Notes: generated by a model not told the origin, from the sequence alone. A stretch of 26,109 nt of DNA from Rhodospirillales bacterium (GCA_030040955.1 JASHSH010000382.1:1-26109); one strand, 5' to 3'; counted from the stretch's first letter, positions 1-7,189 are shown. Program-made: numbers and translations.

Positions 1-295
1 GAGCGGTCGCATCACGCTGAATATAGAATGACAATCCGCGAAAAGCGATATTCGCGGCCGAGGCGGTTTCGTTCTTTCACGGCGGCGACGGGGGTCGGAA
101 CCTCTCGGGCATGCCATTTCGGACGCTTCTGAGAACCGATGCGCTGTCGAAGCGCCCCGCAAACTTCGTCATTTCGCGCAACTCCACATCCCTCGACGCT
201 CGTCCGACAGCACGCAAAACCCGTCAGACTCTCGACAGAAATCCACCAAAGTCTGACGGATGGCAGACATCTAGATAATTGAAATCGCTGGATTG
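1..295. other. Left-edge region without a recognised gene
   Basis: I see no convincing protein gene here. Base composition is less GC-rich than in the operons to the right, and there is no ribosome binding site followed by a protein-like frame. A small inverted repeat (CCGCGAA at 36-42 with TTCGCGG at 51-57, 8-nt loop) and a larger one at 221-259 are visible. If the tRNA fragment at 296-359 is an integration scar, this stretch would be the terminal DNA of the integrated element, because the tRNA 5' half is replaced by it. That is inference; the rest of the element would lie outside the window to the left. Confidence 0.5.
221..259 (-). terminator. Candidate intrinsic terminator, or palindrome beside the att-like site
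   Basis: A perfect 10-bp inverted repeat, CCGTCAGACT at 221-230 and AGTCTGACGG at 250-259, encloses a 19-nt loop. Read on the minus strand the stem is followed by GTTTTGCG, a short T run, so it could end leftward transcripts from the 696-5698 cluster, although it lies over 400 nt past the last stop. Because it sits only 36 bp from the tRNA fragment it could instead be a protein-binding site of the integrated element. The repeat is certain; its role is not. Confidence 0.35.
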
Positions 296-359
296 CGCGG
301 CAGACTCAAAATCTGTTGCCCTCGCGGGCGTGCTGGTTCGAGTCCGGCCTGGGGCACCA
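296..359 (+). tRNA. tRNA-Leu(CAA) 3' fragment, putative attachment-site scar
   Basis: The 3' part of a type II tRNA is complete. The anticodon stem is 300-304/312-316 with loop CTCAAAA and anticodon CAA at 307-309. The long variable arm has GCCC 318-321 pairing with GGGC 326-329. The T arm is GCTGG 332-336 / CCGGC 344-348 with loop TTCGAGT. The 3' acceptor strand is CTGGGGC 349-355, followed by discriminator A and encoded CCA at 357-359. The 5' acceptor strand should read GCCCCAG and the D arm should carry GGTAGACGCGG. Neither is present, and similarity begins abruptly in the D loop at about 296. The gene is therefore truncated at its 5' end and should not give a functional tRNA. A 3'-end tRNA copy of about 64 bp is the classic product of tyrosine-integrase insertion into a tRNA gene. 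Confidence 0.8.
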
Positions 360-695
360 ATGGAATCAATCCGCTGACCGGGGCGCGGTTTGCCGTGCCA
401 GACCCGCGTCGACTGGGAGGCGTTGGTGCCGTCCCCGTCGCTTTCTGTCGGCGAACCCGGCGCGAGCCCACCGCTTCAGGCCGCCGCCATGCTGAACATG
501 GCGACCGGCGATCGGAAGGAGCGCATCGGCCATGGCGCCGGATTGGGCGGCCATGGAGATGCGGGCCGTGTCCATCGCAAGATCGCCGAAGCGTTCCTGT
601 TACCCACCAAGATCGCGCTTGGCGGCCATCTCGACGCCGGGGCCTTGTGCTGCCCAGCGGAATATTGGCGGTGGCCGCGCTGGGCGGGGAGCAGT
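360..695. other. Spacer of 336 bp with no recognised gene
   Basis: This lies between the tRNA fragment and the stop of the MBL-fold hydrolase. Short open frames exist on both strands but are rich in Arg, Pro and Ala, lack ribosome binding sites and match no family I recognise. One minus-strand frame (366-575) has slightly more protein-like composition and could be a decayed gene remnant, but I cannot support that. The frame that reads through the tRNA fragment on the minus strand is a common spurious translation of tRNA-Leu DNA. Confidence 0.5.
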
Positions 696-1604
696 TCAGC
701 GGTCCGAGCCCGTCTCGAAGAAGCGGAAGCGGAACCCGTCGCGATGCCGGATGACGCGGCCCGCCGTGGGTCCGGCGAAGTGCCCCGTCAGCAGGACGGT
801 GTCGGAGTTCGCGCAGTCCTCGATCAGCCGCGCGCGTACGCTCCGCGCGAGGTCGAAATCGAAATCGGCGATGCTGCCGATCCAGGGCGCGGCGATCTGA
901 ACCGGATGGTGCAGCACATCGCCGGAGAACAGGACACGCCGGCCGCCGCCGCCGAGCTCAATGTTCACATTGCCGGCCGTGTGCCCGGCCGCGTCGCGCA
1001 GCATGAGTTGGAGCCCCGGTCCCAACGTCAGGCCATAATCCGTTTCGACCAGCTCGGCTCGCCCCGTCTCGACCACGGGCAGGACACTGTCGACGAACGA
1101 GCCCAGATTGACGGGTTCGGGCGGGCCAGCGCGGTGCGCTTCGTTCCAATGGTCGAACTCGCGCCGCGCGAAGACATAGCGCGCGCGGGGGAAGGTCGGC
1201 ACCCAGCGCCCGTCGGTGAGTCGCGTGTTCCAGCCGACATGGTCGGCGTGCAGATGCGTGCACAGGACGATGTCGATGTCCTCGGGCGCGAGTCCGATCG
1301 CCGCGAGATTCTCGATATACGGCCAGCGCATGCGATGCCATTCGGGTATCGTCGGCCGATCCTTGTCGTTGCCATTGCAGCTGTCGACGAGGACGCGAAG
1401 CCTCGGCGCGCGGATGACGTAGGAATGCATGCTGAGGACCAGGCGGTCGCCGTCGGGTTCGATGAAGCGATGATCGAGCCAGGATTTGGCGGCGCGGATC
1501 GTCTCGGGATCGGCGTTCGCCAGGATCCAGCCGGGATCCACCACCATGCGGTCCCACTCGACCACGCGCCGGACCTCGGCCTCGCCGATGCGCAGCGGAA
1601 TCAT
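696..1604 (-). CDS. MBL-fold metallo-hydrolase (N-acyl homoserine lactonase-like)
   Basis: This 302-residue metallo-beta-lactamase-fold hydrolase is likely a cytoplasmic di-zinc enzyme cleaving a lactone, ester or thioester. The signature HLHADH is intact (His117, His119, Asp121, His122), followed by AGHTAG with His208, SGD with Asp229 and GHF with His275, the full ligand set of the family. No signal peptide is seen. Its length and the central THLHADHVG motif resemble the AttM/AiiA-type branch, but the family is broad, so lactonase activity is only a guess. It is the last gene of a leftward operon, starting 7 nt after the stop of the carboxymuconolactone decarboxylase-like gene, so the two are probably translationally coupled. 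In context it probably hydrolyses an intermediate made by the upstream flavin monooxygenase or dehydrogenase. Confidence 0.88.
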   Translation of the reverse strand: MIPLRIGEAEVRRVVEWDRMVVDPGWILANADPETIRAAKSWLDHRFIEPDGDRLVLSMHSYVIRAPRLRVLVDSCNGNDKDRPTIPEWHRMRWPYIENLAAIGLAPEDIDIVLCTHLHADHVGWNTRLTDGRWVPTFPRARYVFARREFDHWNEAHRAGPPEPVNLGSFVDSVLPVVETGRAELVETDYGLTLGPGLQLMLRDAAGHTAGNVNIELGGGGRRVLFSGDVLHHPVQIAAPWIGSIADFDFDLARSVRARLIEDCANSDTVLLTGHFAGPTAGRVIRHRDGFRFRFFETGSDR

Positions 1605-1611
1605 CGCGCGC

Positions 1612-2169
1612 TCAGATGGTTCCGAATGGCTCGGGCGAGCCTTCGGGCACGGGCACGCCGAAGCCCACGATCGTCATCGCGATCAGCGTGTAGTAGCCGA
1701 GAATGCCGACCAGCTCGACGGCGCCGGTCTCGCCGAGATGCGCGGCCACGCCAGCGTAGGCCGCGTCGGAGATGGCGTGCGAGTCCAGCAGCTCGCGCGC
1801 GAACCGGTGCACGGCGGCCTCGTCGGGCTTGGCGAAGCTCGGCACGCGCCTTTCCTTGATCGCCGCCACGATGTCCGGCGACAGGCCCGCTTTGATCGCG
1901 ATGGGCGCGTGCGCGTGCCATTCGAAGCCGGCCCGCCAATGGGCGCCCACGACGAGAATCGCGAGTTCGGAAAGGCGCGGCGGCAGGCTGGTCCCGAAGC
2001 GGCAGAACTCGCCGAGCAACTGCGCGCGTTGGGCGAGCTCGGGGCTCTTCAGCCAGACGCGCAGCGGCCCCTCGACCTTGCCGCGCGGCCCGCTGACGAT
2101 GGCGTCGTGCACCTTGCGCTGCGCCGGCGTGAGCGCCTCGACCGTCCAGTCGGGAATTCTCTGCGTCAT
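1612..2169 (-). CDS. Carboxymuconolactone decarboxylase family protein
   Basis: This 185-residue helical protein belongs to the CMD/AhpD-like superfamily. The core is around residues 65-105, with RLSELAILVVGAHWRAG followed by FEWHAHAPIA (His85, His87). The peroxidase CxxC pair of AhpD is absent, so it belongs to the 4-carboxymuconolactone decarboxylase side rather than the redox side. The start is ATG at 2169, preceded by a strong GGGGAGG site; an in-frame extension to 2259 is possible but has unlikely composition and overlaps the upstream gene. It is fourth in the five-gene run 4781 to 696. True PcaC is shorter, so decarboxylation of carboxymuconolactone itself is not established. With the PcaD-like hydrolase nearby, a ring-cleavage or lactone pathway is plausible. 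Confidence 0.85.
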   Translation of the reverse strand: MTQRIPDWTVEALTPAQRKVHDAIVSGPRGKVEGPLRVWLKSPELAQRAQLLGEFCRFGTSLPPRLSELAILVVGAHWRAGFEWHAHAPIAIKAGLSPDIVAAIKERRVPSFAKPDEAAVHRFARELLDSHAISDAAYAGVAAHLGETGAVELVGILGYYTLIAMTIVGFGVPVPEGSPEPFGTI

Positions 2170-2206
2170 ATGCCTCCCCGCCGCGTTGATTGATCGCCGC
2201 CGCCCG

Positions 2207-3100
2207 TCAACCACCGGTCCTGTCGGCGAGCACCGAAAAAAGTGCCGCCGTGTCCTCATCGCCGTGACCCTCGTCCAGCGCCGCCAGATACAGCGGGAGG
2301 CAGGCCTCCATCAGGGGCGCCGGCGCGCCGAGCTCGCGCGCGAAATCGAGGATGAGCCGGACATCCTTGATGTGGACGGAGAGCTTCGCCGTAGCGGGCT
2401 TGAAGCGGCCCTCGACCATGAGCGGCGCGCGCAGATCGAAGATGCGCGACTGGCCCGCCCCGGCGCTGACCGCCTCGCGCACCAGGGCGAGATCGAGTCC
2501 GGCCCGCTTCGCCAGGACCATGGCCTCGGCCGAGGCGAGGTTGTGGATCGTGACCAGCAGGTTGGCGACGAATTTCAGCTTGGTTCCCGCTCCGAACGGG
2601 CCGATATAGCGCGTCTGGCGGCTGAAAGCCTCGAGCACGGGCCGCGCGCGTTCGCAGGCCGCGCGCTCGCCGCTCGCATAGATGACCAGGTCGCCGGTGG
2701 CGGCTTGGGCGCCGGTGCCGCTGACCGGACAGTCGAGCAAGATCGCGCCGCGCTTGGCCAGCCGTGTCCGCGCCGACTCCTTGGCCGCGAGCGGCAGGGT
2801 GCCCATCTCGCACAGGATGGCGCCGGTGCGCGCCGTGCCGGCCAGGGTCTCGGCGACCGCCTCGAGCGAATCGGCGGTCGGCAGCGCGAGCAGGATGAAT
2901 TCGCAACCGGCGCCGAGGTCGTCCGCGCTCGCCACCACCTCGCCACCCGCCTCGACCAGCGCGGCGCGGGCACGCGGCGAGACATCCGTGCCGGATACCG
3001 GGAATCCCGCCTTGAGCAGATTGCGGGCATAGGCCGAGCCCATGATGCCCAGGCCGACGATTCCGACGCGCGGCTTCGGCCCGTCGGGCGGAAGATTCAT
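2207..3100 (-). CDS. NAD(P)-dependent beta-hydroxyacid dehydrogenase (HIBADH family)
   Basis: This 297-residue protein of the 3-hydroxyisobutyrate/6-phosphogluconate dehydrogenase superfamily oxidises a beta-hydroxy acid or reduces the matching semialdehyde. The N-terminal Rossmann motif GLGIMG is at residues 16-21. The substrate loop DCPVSGTGAQAATG is at 123-136. The catalytic Lys lies in GAGTKLKFVAN (Lys176, Asn180). The C-terminal all-helical domain follows. The usual KxxNN is changed to K-F-V-A-N, so one of the paired Asn positions is Ala; this hints at a substrate other than hydroxyisobutyrate. The start at 3100 is backed by GGGGGAG. It lies 51 nt after the flavin reductase stop and 37 nt before the next start, in one operon. 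Tartronate semialdehyde reductase is an alternative assignment within the same family. Confidence 0.9.
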   Translation of the reverse strand: MNLPPDGPKPRVGIVGLGIMGSAYARNLLKAGFPVSGTDVSPRARAALVEAGGEVVASADDLGAGCEFILLALPTADSLEAVAETLAGTARTGAILCEMGTLPLAAKESARTRLAKRGAILLDCPVSGTGAQAATGDLVIYASGERAACERARPVLEAFSRQTRYIGPFGAGTKLKFVANLLVTIHNLASAEAMVLAKRAGLDLALVREAVSAGAGQSRIFDLRAPLMVEGRFKPATAKLSVHIKDVRLILDFARELGAPAPLMEACLPLYLAALDEGHGDEDTAALFSVLADRTGG

Positions 3101-3151
3101 TTTAGCTCCCCCGTTCGCCCTGGCGAGACTCCGGAGACATGCGAGCTTCGG

Positions 3152-3658
3152 TCAATGGCGGCCGAGCCGCCGGAACACGCCGCGGTGAAACACGAGCGGC
3201 GGATGGCCGCGGTCGAACACCGCCTTGACCTCGCCGACATAAATCTCGTGGTCGCCGCCTGGATAGCGCGCGAAGGTCCGGCACTCAAGCGCCGCCGCCG
3301 TCCCGCGCAGCAGGGGCACGCCGGTCGCGCCGGGATCGAAACCCACGTCGGAGAACTTGTTCTCGGCCGGCGTGGAGAAGCGCTTGGACAGGAATTCCTG
3401 GTCCTCGGCCAGGATGTTGATGGCAAAGAAATCGTGCGCGCGGAAAGCGGCCAGGCTTGGCGCCTCGAGCGCGAGGCTCCAAAGGACCAGCGGCGGATCG
3501 AGGGAGACGGAGTTGAACGAGTTCACGGTGAGCCCGACGGGACGGCCCCCGTCGCCGAGCGTCGTCACCACCACGACCCCGGTCGCGAACGAGCCCAAGA
3601 CCTCCCGAAAATGCTTGGGCTCGATGCTCGCAGGCTTGGCGGCGTGGGCGGCCGACAC
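3152..3658 (-). CDS. Flavin reductase family protein (partner of LLM monooxygenase)
   Basis: This 168-residue FMN-binding split-barrel protein of the HpaC/RutF/DIM6-NTAB class reduces FMN or FAD with NAD(P)H and hands it to a monooxygenase. Family features are the N-terminal FREVLGSFATGVVVVTT, the flavin-binding VGLTVNSFNSVSLDPPLV segment and the late GDHEIYVGEV and PLVFHRGVFRRL segments. I place the start at GTG 3658, 5 to 6 nt after a GGGAGGG site; a GTG six codons upstream (3676) would put that site inside the gene. It begins 25 nt after the stop of the LLM flavoprotein gene. This pairing is the standard layout of two-component flavin-dependent monooxygenases, so it most likely supplies reduced flavin to that enzyme. 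Confidence 0.9.
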   Translation of the reverse strand: MSAAHAAKPASIEPKHFREVLGSFATGVVVVTTLGDGGRPVGLTVNSFNSVSLDPPLVLWSLALEAPSLAAFRAHDFFAINILAEDQEFLSKRFSTPAENKFSDVGFDPGATGVPLLRGTAAALECRTFARYPGGDHEIYVGEVKAVFDRGHPPLVFHRGVFRRLGRH

Positions 3659-3683
3659 CGAAATCCCTCCCTGCACCGGCGCG

Positions 3684-4781
3684 TTACTCCGCCGCCTTGG
3701 CTTTGGCGATGGGCAACTTCGGCGCGACCTTCTCGGCGAGCAGGACCATCGAGCGCCGCGCCAGCGCCGGATCGAGCCAGTCCTTGCCGGCGTACAGCAG
3801 GGTGCCGAACTCGCCCACTTTCTTCTCGAAGGCGATCAGCTCCTCGGCGACCTTGTCGGGGGTGCCCCAGATCACGAGCTCGTCGAGCACGCGGTCGACG
3901 GTGATCTCGTCGTCCGGGATGTTGGGGTCGGACTTGAACAAGATGCCGCGGCCGTTCTTCTTCATCTTGGTCAGCAGCTGGCTGTAGTAGAAGCGGTACG
4001 GGCTCTTCGGCCCGAGCGCGTATTCGCGCGCCGTGGCGAGATCGTCGGCGACGAACACGCTCTTGGCGATGCGCCAGTCCGCCGGATCGGGCTTGGCGCC
4101 GACGCGCTGGCGCCCCTCGACATATTTCGGCCAGTGCGAGGCGACCCATTGCGGCAGCAGGAAGTTCGCCGAGATCGGCAGCCAGCCCCGCGCCGCCGCC
4201 TCGGTCACGCCCTTGGAATGCGGCGCGACCACGGTGGAGACGATGGGCGGATGCGGTCGCTGCAAGGGCTTCGCCACGAACCCCTGTCCGATCTCGGGCA
4301 TCATGGTCCGAGCGGTGGTGATCTTCCAGAAGCGACCCTCGATGTCGTAGGGCGGGCTAGCCGCCCAGATCTTGAGGACCGCGTCGATGCCCTCGACGAA
4401 CATCGCGTTGCGGTCGGCGTCGAGATTGCCGAAAACCTCGGCGTCGGAGAGCAAGCCGCCCGGGCTGATGCCGAAGTTGAAGCGGCCCTCGAGCATGTGA
4501 TCGAGCATGGCGATCTGGCTGGCCACCGCCGCCGGATGCGCGTTGGGCACGTTGATCGTGCCGGTGCCGAGCCGCATGCGCTTGATGTCGTCCGCGATCC
4601 AGGCGAGGAACATGGCGCAGGAGGTGATGTTCTCGGCCTGGTCGGTGATGTGTTCGCCGCAATAGGCCTCGGCGAACCCGAGCTGGTCCGCGAGCGCGAA
4701 AGCCTCGCGGTCCTCCTTCAGGCAAAGCCGCCAATCCTTGTTCAGGGGATGGATCGGCATCGTGAAGAAACCGAGCTTCAT
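3684..4781 (-). CDS. LLM class flavin-dependent monooxygenase (luciferase-like)
   Basis: This 365-residue TIM-barrel flavoprotein of the bacterial luciferase-like family uses reduced flavin and O2 to oxidise an organic substrate. It begins MKLGFFTMPIHP and carries the early AYCGEH motif (42-44), the RLGTGTINVPNAHP strand-loop (70-83), LEGRFNFGISPGG (98-110) and a C-terminal region typical of limonene or alkane-type LLM proteins. The start is ATG 4781 with AGGAG 8 nt upstream. It heads the tight run of five genes and is separated from the alpha/beta hydrolase by 101 nt that contains a palindrome and a hairpin, so it may have its own promoter. RutA and SsuD-type substrates are possible in this superfamily, but rutB/rutC-type partners are not present, so I leave the substrate open. 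Confidence 0.92.
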   Translation of the reverse strand: MKLGFFTMPIHPLNKDWRLCLKEDREAFALADQLGFAEAYCGEHITDQAENITSCAMFLAWIADDIKRMRLGTGTINVPNAHPAAVASQIAMLDHMLEGRFNFGISPGGLLSDAEVFGNLDADRNAMFVEGIDAVLKIWAASPPYDIEGRFWKITTARTMMPEIGQGFVAKPLQRPHPPIVSTVVAPHSKGVTEAAARGWLPISANFLLPQWVASHWPKYVEGRQRVGAKPDPADWRIAKSVFVADDLATAREYALGPKSPYRFYYSQLLTKMKKNGRGILFKSDPNIPDDEITVDRVLDELVIWGTPDKVAEELIAFEKKVGEFGTLLYAGKDWLDPALARRSMVLLAEKVAPKLPIAKAKAAE

Positions 4782-4833
4782 GGAGAACTCCTGACCACTT
4801 CGGAAAGAGTATTACCCGCCGCGCACCGGCAGA

Positions 4834-4843
4834 AATGATCATT
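4834..4843 (-). promoter_or_regulatory. Palindromic candidate operator upstream of the LLM gene
   Basis: AATGATCATT is a perfect 10-bp palindrome in the 101-nt gap between the alpha/beta hydrolase and the LLM gene. On the minus strand it is preceded by CGCCCGCATAAGG, which loosely resembles the CGCCCATAATT element seen at 8172 and 23673. A possible -10 element TAATAC (complement of 4809-4814) would place the palindrome around position -35 to -45, a usual spot for a regulator. Palindrome certain, function inferred. Confidence 0.35.
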
Positions 4844-4854
4844 CCTTATGCGGG

Positions 4855-4873
4855 CGATCACCGCGGGTGATCG
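4855..4873 (-). repeat. Perfect hairpin in the hydrolase-LLM gap
   Basis: CGATCACC at 4855-4862 and GGTGATCG at 4866-4873 form a perfect 8-bp stem with a 3-nt GCG loop, 9 nt after the stop of the alpha/beta hydrolase on the minus strand. No T run follows, so it is a poor intrinsic terminator. It may stabilise or attenuate the transcript, or act as DNA dyad symmetry for a regulator. Confidence 0.5.
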
Positions 4874-4882
4874 GGTTACCGA

Positions 4883-5698
4883 TCAACGCGGGAGCGGCCG
4901 GTTCAGCCATTCGCCGACAATGGCGTTGAACCGCTCGGGATTCTCGACGTTGCAGATATGCGCACCCGGATCGACCTCGGCGTAGGCGGCGCCAGGGGTG
5001 AGCTGCGCCATCTCCCGCATCACCGCGGGTTGGGCGGCCTGGTCCTGCGCTCCGCACACGAACAGCGCGGGCGCCGCGATTTTGCCGAGCGAGCGCTTGT
5101 AGTCGAGTTTCTTCAGCGCCGCGGTGCAGGCGATGTAGCCCTCGGGGTCGGTGCCCAGGATCATCGCCTCGATCGCGCGCACCGTCTCGGGCTTGCGCTC
5201 GCGGAACGCGGGCGTGAACCAGCGCTCGAGGGTGAAGTCGACCACGCCGCGCATCCCGCCCGCCTCGCGGATCGAGGCGACGCGCGCGTCCCAGCTCGCT
5301 ATGAAGGGCGGCACCGCATCGGAGCGCGCGTCGCAGCAGATCACCCGGTTCACCCGCTTCGGATGTTCGATGGCGATGCCGAGCATGGTCATCCCGCCCA
5401 GCGAGAGCCCGAGCAGATCGGCCTTGTCGATCTTCAAATGGTCCAACAGGCCGAGCAGGTCGCCGACCAGATCGCGGAAATCGTAGGGCCCGGGCGGGGC
5501 GGCGCTGCGGCCATGTCCGCGCGCGTCATACCGGAGGATGCGATGAGTGCGGCTCAGCGCACCCACCTGCTCGTCCCACATGTTGTAATTGCTGGCGAGG
5601 CTGTTCGACAGCACGATCCACGGCTTCGCGCCGTCGCCGTCGATCCGCGCGGCGAGGTCCACCGCGCCGACGCGCACCGTCATGTGCCGATCGCTCAC
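4883..5698 (-). CDS. Alpha/beta hydrolase, 3-oxoadipate enol-lactonase (PcaD)-like
   Basis: This 271-residue alpha/beta hydrolase has a complete catalytic triad: Ser99 in GLSLGG, Asp219 in CGAQDQ and His247 in GAHICNVENP. The YDARGHGRS segment (57-65) and the NSLASNYNMWDEQ oxyanion-side segment (32-44) are typical of 3-oxoadipate enol-lactonase relatives. No signal peptide is seen. The start is GTG 5698 with GGAGA 8 nt upstream; an in-frame ATG at 5683 is the alternative. It is the first gene of the leftward cluster and is divergent from the Gfo/Idh/MocA gene. PcaD-like and CMD-like proteins in one cluster recall the beta-ketoadipate pathway, but the cycloisomerase and ring-cleaving dioxygenase are missing here, so it probably opens another lactone or ester. 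Confidence 0.88.
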   Translation of the reverse strand: MSDRHMTVRVGAVDLAARIDGDGAKPWIVLSNSLASNYNMWDEQVGALSRTHRILRYDARGHGRSAAPPGPYDFRDLVGDLLGLLDHLKIDKADLLGLSLGGMTMLGIAIEHPKRVNRVICCDARSDAVPPFIASWDARVASIREAGGMRGVVDFTLERWFTPAFRERKPETVRAIEAMILGTDPEGYIACTAALKKLDYKRSLGKIAAPALFVCGAQDQAAQPAVMREMAQLTPGAAYAEVDPGAHICNVENPERFNAIVGEWLNRPLPR

Positions 5699-6121
5699 TG
5701 GGACGTTCTCCCGATTGCATTTTCGCGAATCCTAGTGACGCGATCCGGCGAAGTGAAATGACAAGGCATGATGATGTCTATTACTCGGGATGATACTAGC
5801 GATGGAATTCGCATTAGAAACCCTGATAGAGCAGAGAAGATGAAATAATTTGAGGGAGGGTATCGCGCCCGTCAGAGTACACGGATATTCGCGCGCGCCG
5901 CCCTCGTCGGCGCGGCCGACCGCGCTCCTCGGGACGCGGAACGATCTCGGCATCGGGCCATATTGCTCGGGGCCGCGCGGCGCGGCGGCGCCGCGGAGGA
6001 TGAAGGCCGGGAGGAAAGTCGGTTCGGGTTTGTCGATGGTTGTTCGCGGGATTCAGGTGCGCGCCGCCGCCTCGCTTCGCCGCTGCCGCGGCGCGAGCCG
6101 TGGCCCAATCGGCGAGGCGCC
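5699..6121. promoter_or_regulatory. Divergent intergenic region, 423 bp
   Basis: This separates the leftward hydrolase cluster from the rightward Gfo/Idh/MocA gene and must hold promoters for both. About 5745-5860 is distinctly AT-rich for this DNA. On the minus strand TCTAAT (complement of 5813-5818) is a good -10-like hexamer without a convincing -35. GATGAT-type repeats occur around 5769-5795. From about 5870 to 6121 the sequence is very GC-rich and contains a ribosome-binding-like GGGAGGAAA at about 6009-6017 with no well-placed start after it. I find no protein gene that I can support. Confidence 0.5.
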
Positions 6122-7111
6122 ATGATCGGGGCCGGACTGATCGGGCTCGGCTGGTGGGGCGGCTCGCTGCTGCGCATGCTGAACGGCAGCGACGCGCTGA
6201 CCTTCGTCGCCGCGACCGACGTCGACACCTCGCGTCGGTCGGTCGCCAAGGAGCATGGCATTCCCTATCTCGACGATTTCGAATCCGTGCTCCGTCACCC
6301 CGGCGTGCAGGCCGTGGTCCTGTGCACGCCGCACGATTCGCACGCGATGCAGATCGTCGCCGCGGCGCGCGCGGGCAAGCACGTTTTCAGCGAAAAGCCC
6401 CTCTGCCTGACCCGGGCGGACGCCGAGCGCGCCATCGCCGCCTGCCGACAGGCCGGAGTCCAGCTCGGCGTCGGCCACGAGCGCCGCTTCGAGCCGCCGA
6501 TCGTCGAGCTGATGACGCGAGTCGCTCGCGGCGATCTCGGCAGGGTCGTGCAGATTGAAGGCAACTTCAATCAGGACAAGTTCCTCAACCTGCCGGCGGA
6601 CAACTGGCGGATCAGCAAGAAGGGTTCGGTCGGGCCGCTCACCGCCACCGGCATCCACGTCCTCGACCTGGCGACGGCGATGCTGGGCCGGGCAAGCTCG
6701 GTTCATGCCTCCGTGCGTCGGCTTGCGACCGGCTTCGAGAACGGGGATTCGCTCGCCCTTCTCGTCGGCTTCGAGACCGGCGCGGTCGCCTTGATCTCGG
6801 CCGTCCTTACCACGCCGTTCGACGGGCGCTTCGCGGTCTATGGCAGCCAGGGCTGGGCCGAGATTCGCGACAAAAGCCATCCCGAGAACTCCGAGGGTTG
6901 GATCGCGACCTATGTCCTGCGCGACCATCCACGCGAAAGTGTGGAGTATGGCGGCGCGCCCTCCGCGCGAACGAATCTTGAATCGTTCGCCCGCGCCGCC
7001 GCTGGGCTCGCCCCCTATCCAATCTCCACCGATCAGATGCTGCTCACCGTCGAGGCGGTGGAAGCGGCATTCGAGTCGGCCCAATCGGGCCAAATCGTCC
7101 GCTTGGGCTGA
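6122..7111 (+). CDS. Gfo/Idh/MocA family NAD(P)-dependent oxidoreductase
   Basis: This 329-residue two-domain dehydrogenase probably acts on a sugar, inositol or related polyol. The N-terminal Rossmann fold has IGLGWWGGSL near residue 10, then the family hallmark EKPLCLT with its catalytic-site Lys at about residue 93. The C-terminal alpha/beta domain carries TGIHVLDLATAMLG, where the His is the usual active-site His. I choose ATG 6122, since it fits the standard N-terminus of the fold and has GAGG 5 nt upstream. An open extension back to 5963 is Arg-rich and unlike the family. It lies 78 nt before the LysR start on the same strand, so the two may be co-transcribed. Confidence 0.9.
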   Translation: MIGAGLIGLGWWGGSLLRMLNGSDALTFVAATDVDTSRRSVAKEHGIPYLDDFESVLRHPGVQAVVLCTPHDSHAMQIVAAARAGKHVFSEKPLCLTRADAERAIAACRQAGVQLGVGHERRFEPPIVELMTRVARGDLGRVVQIEGNFNQDKFLNLPADNWRISKKGSVGPLTATGIHVLDLATAMLGRASSVHASVRRLATGFENGDSLALLVGFETGAVALISAVLTTPFDGRFAVYGSQGWAEIRDKSHPENSEGWIATYVLRDHPRESVEYGGAPSARTNLESFARAAAGLAPYPISTDQMLLTVEAVEAAFESAQSGQIVRLG

Positions 7112-7189
7112 GCGCCCGCCCTTGCCCAGGTGGCGGCGGTTCTGCTTCATTTCCGCCAGACCGGCGAGACGGCCCCGGCGAGAGCGGAC

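Noticed and set aside
1..359. Functional tRNA-Leu interrupted by an intron
   Set aside because: Similarity breaks in the D loop, not in the anticodon loop where tRNA introns insert, and no GCCCCAG acceptor strand is present upstream in the window.
271..471. Minus-strand frame containing a QAGLEPARPRGQQ-like peptide
   Set aside because: This peptide is the frequent spurious translation of the antisense of tRNA-Leu 3' ends, not a protein.
696..5698. Pyrimidine-degrading Rut cluster
   Set aside because: LLM monooxygenase, flavin reductase and alpha/beta hydrolase match the general scheme, but RutB- and RutC-type genes are absent and the LLM N-terminus is not RutA-like.
5850..6125. Small plus-strand frame overlapping the Gfo/Idh/MocA start as ATGA
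   Set aside because: The stop-start overlap is attractive as a coupled leader peptide, but the sequence is Arg/Pro/Gly-rich, has no recognisable start signal at usable distance and looks non-coding.
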